Shown here: positions 52,447 to 52,448 of the stretch, piece by piece | Numbering within the stretch: the first letter of the stretch is position 1 | Layout: each line of letters begins with the position of its first letter | Origin: Gammaproteobacteria bacterium | GTDB lineage: Bacteria; Pseudomonadota; Gammaproteobacteria; UBA1113 | DNA length: 52,448 nucleotides | Direction: 5' to 3' | Assembly: GCA_021773295.1 (NCBI GenBank) | Contig: JAJFKI010000058.1 | Coordinates: 1-52,448, forward strand | Made by a program: the position numbers and the translations under genes | The notes under the pieces: generated by a model | What the model was told of the DNA's origin: nothing | The model's database searches: none | The model's input: only the letters and a program-made list of their open reading frames with translations

Positions 52447-52448
52447 TA

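Noticed and set aside
1..52448. tRNA or rRNA genes
   Set aside because: I looked in the intergenic regions for CCA-ended cloverleaf patterns and rRNA words and found none convincing; a covariance-model scan would be decisive.

Overview
The window looks like chromosome of a host-associated gammaproteobacterium of the Legionellales (Legionella/Coxiella/Berkiella-like). This rests on gene content, not on a search. Housekeeping blocks have gammaproteobacterial order (mrdA-rodA-mltB; dacA-dat-ybeD-lipB-lipA; mpl-ubiX; yhbY/rlmE/ftsH/glmM), and they are mixed with Sel1-repeat proteins, a CsrA, an LssY-domain protein, large Ser/Thr-linker coiled-coil proteins and a 1784-residue protein that ends in a complete eukaryotic Rab-type GTPase domain. 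The DNA is moderately AT-rich. No tRNA, rRNA, CRISPR array or intact IS transposase was seen.

Layout. 1-5.7 kb: a Sel1 protein, then the cell-elongation genes mrdA, rodA and mltB. 5.7-7.4 kb: an orphan VgrG-like gene, convergent with mltB. 7.6-9.9 kb: dacA interrupted by an in-frame UGA, then dat and ybeD. 10.0-11.2 kb: two Cys-cluster hypothetical genes under near-duplicate promoters. 11.4-15.1 kb: lipB, lipA and a DedA-PAP2-LssY fusion. 15.2-17.8 kb (minus): a membrane protein, mpl, ubiX and a coupled 36-residue membrane peptide. 17.9-20.2 kb: a convergent accessory pair (unknown protein and methyltransferase). 20.4-21.2 kb (minus): csrA, a 31-residue membrane peptide and a small hypothetical. 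21.3-24.4 kb: pfp, a GtrA-family gene, a degenerate S24 repressor and a glutamine amidotransferase. 24.7-28.8 kb: a Sel1/coiled-coil membrane protein, an M20 peptidase with a Bcp peroxiredoxin, and a small membrane protein. 29-32.8 kb: a two-gene operon that fits 2-oxoadipate to D-2-hydroxyglutarate to 2-oxoglutarate. 32.8-41.7 kb: glmM, ftsH, rlmE, yhbY and asnS, with two glycosyltransferase genes inserted, then thpR. 41.7-52.4 kb: an accessory region with the Rab-fusion giant, an FMN glutamate-synthase-like gene and an 843-residue candidate effector, bounded and separated by palindromic repeats.

The most unusual theme is the intergenic DNA. At least four families of long palindromic elements are present (called A, B, C and D here). 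In A and B the loop is conserved between copies while parts of the arms differ but stay complementary to each other. B elements have TATACCC/GGGTATA ends like a TA-inserting MITE, occur in tandem, show both loop orientations relative to a distinctive end, and directly abut the stop codons of both large candidate effector genes. The two strongest leads are this repeat system and the bacterial-eukaryotic Rab fusion next to it.
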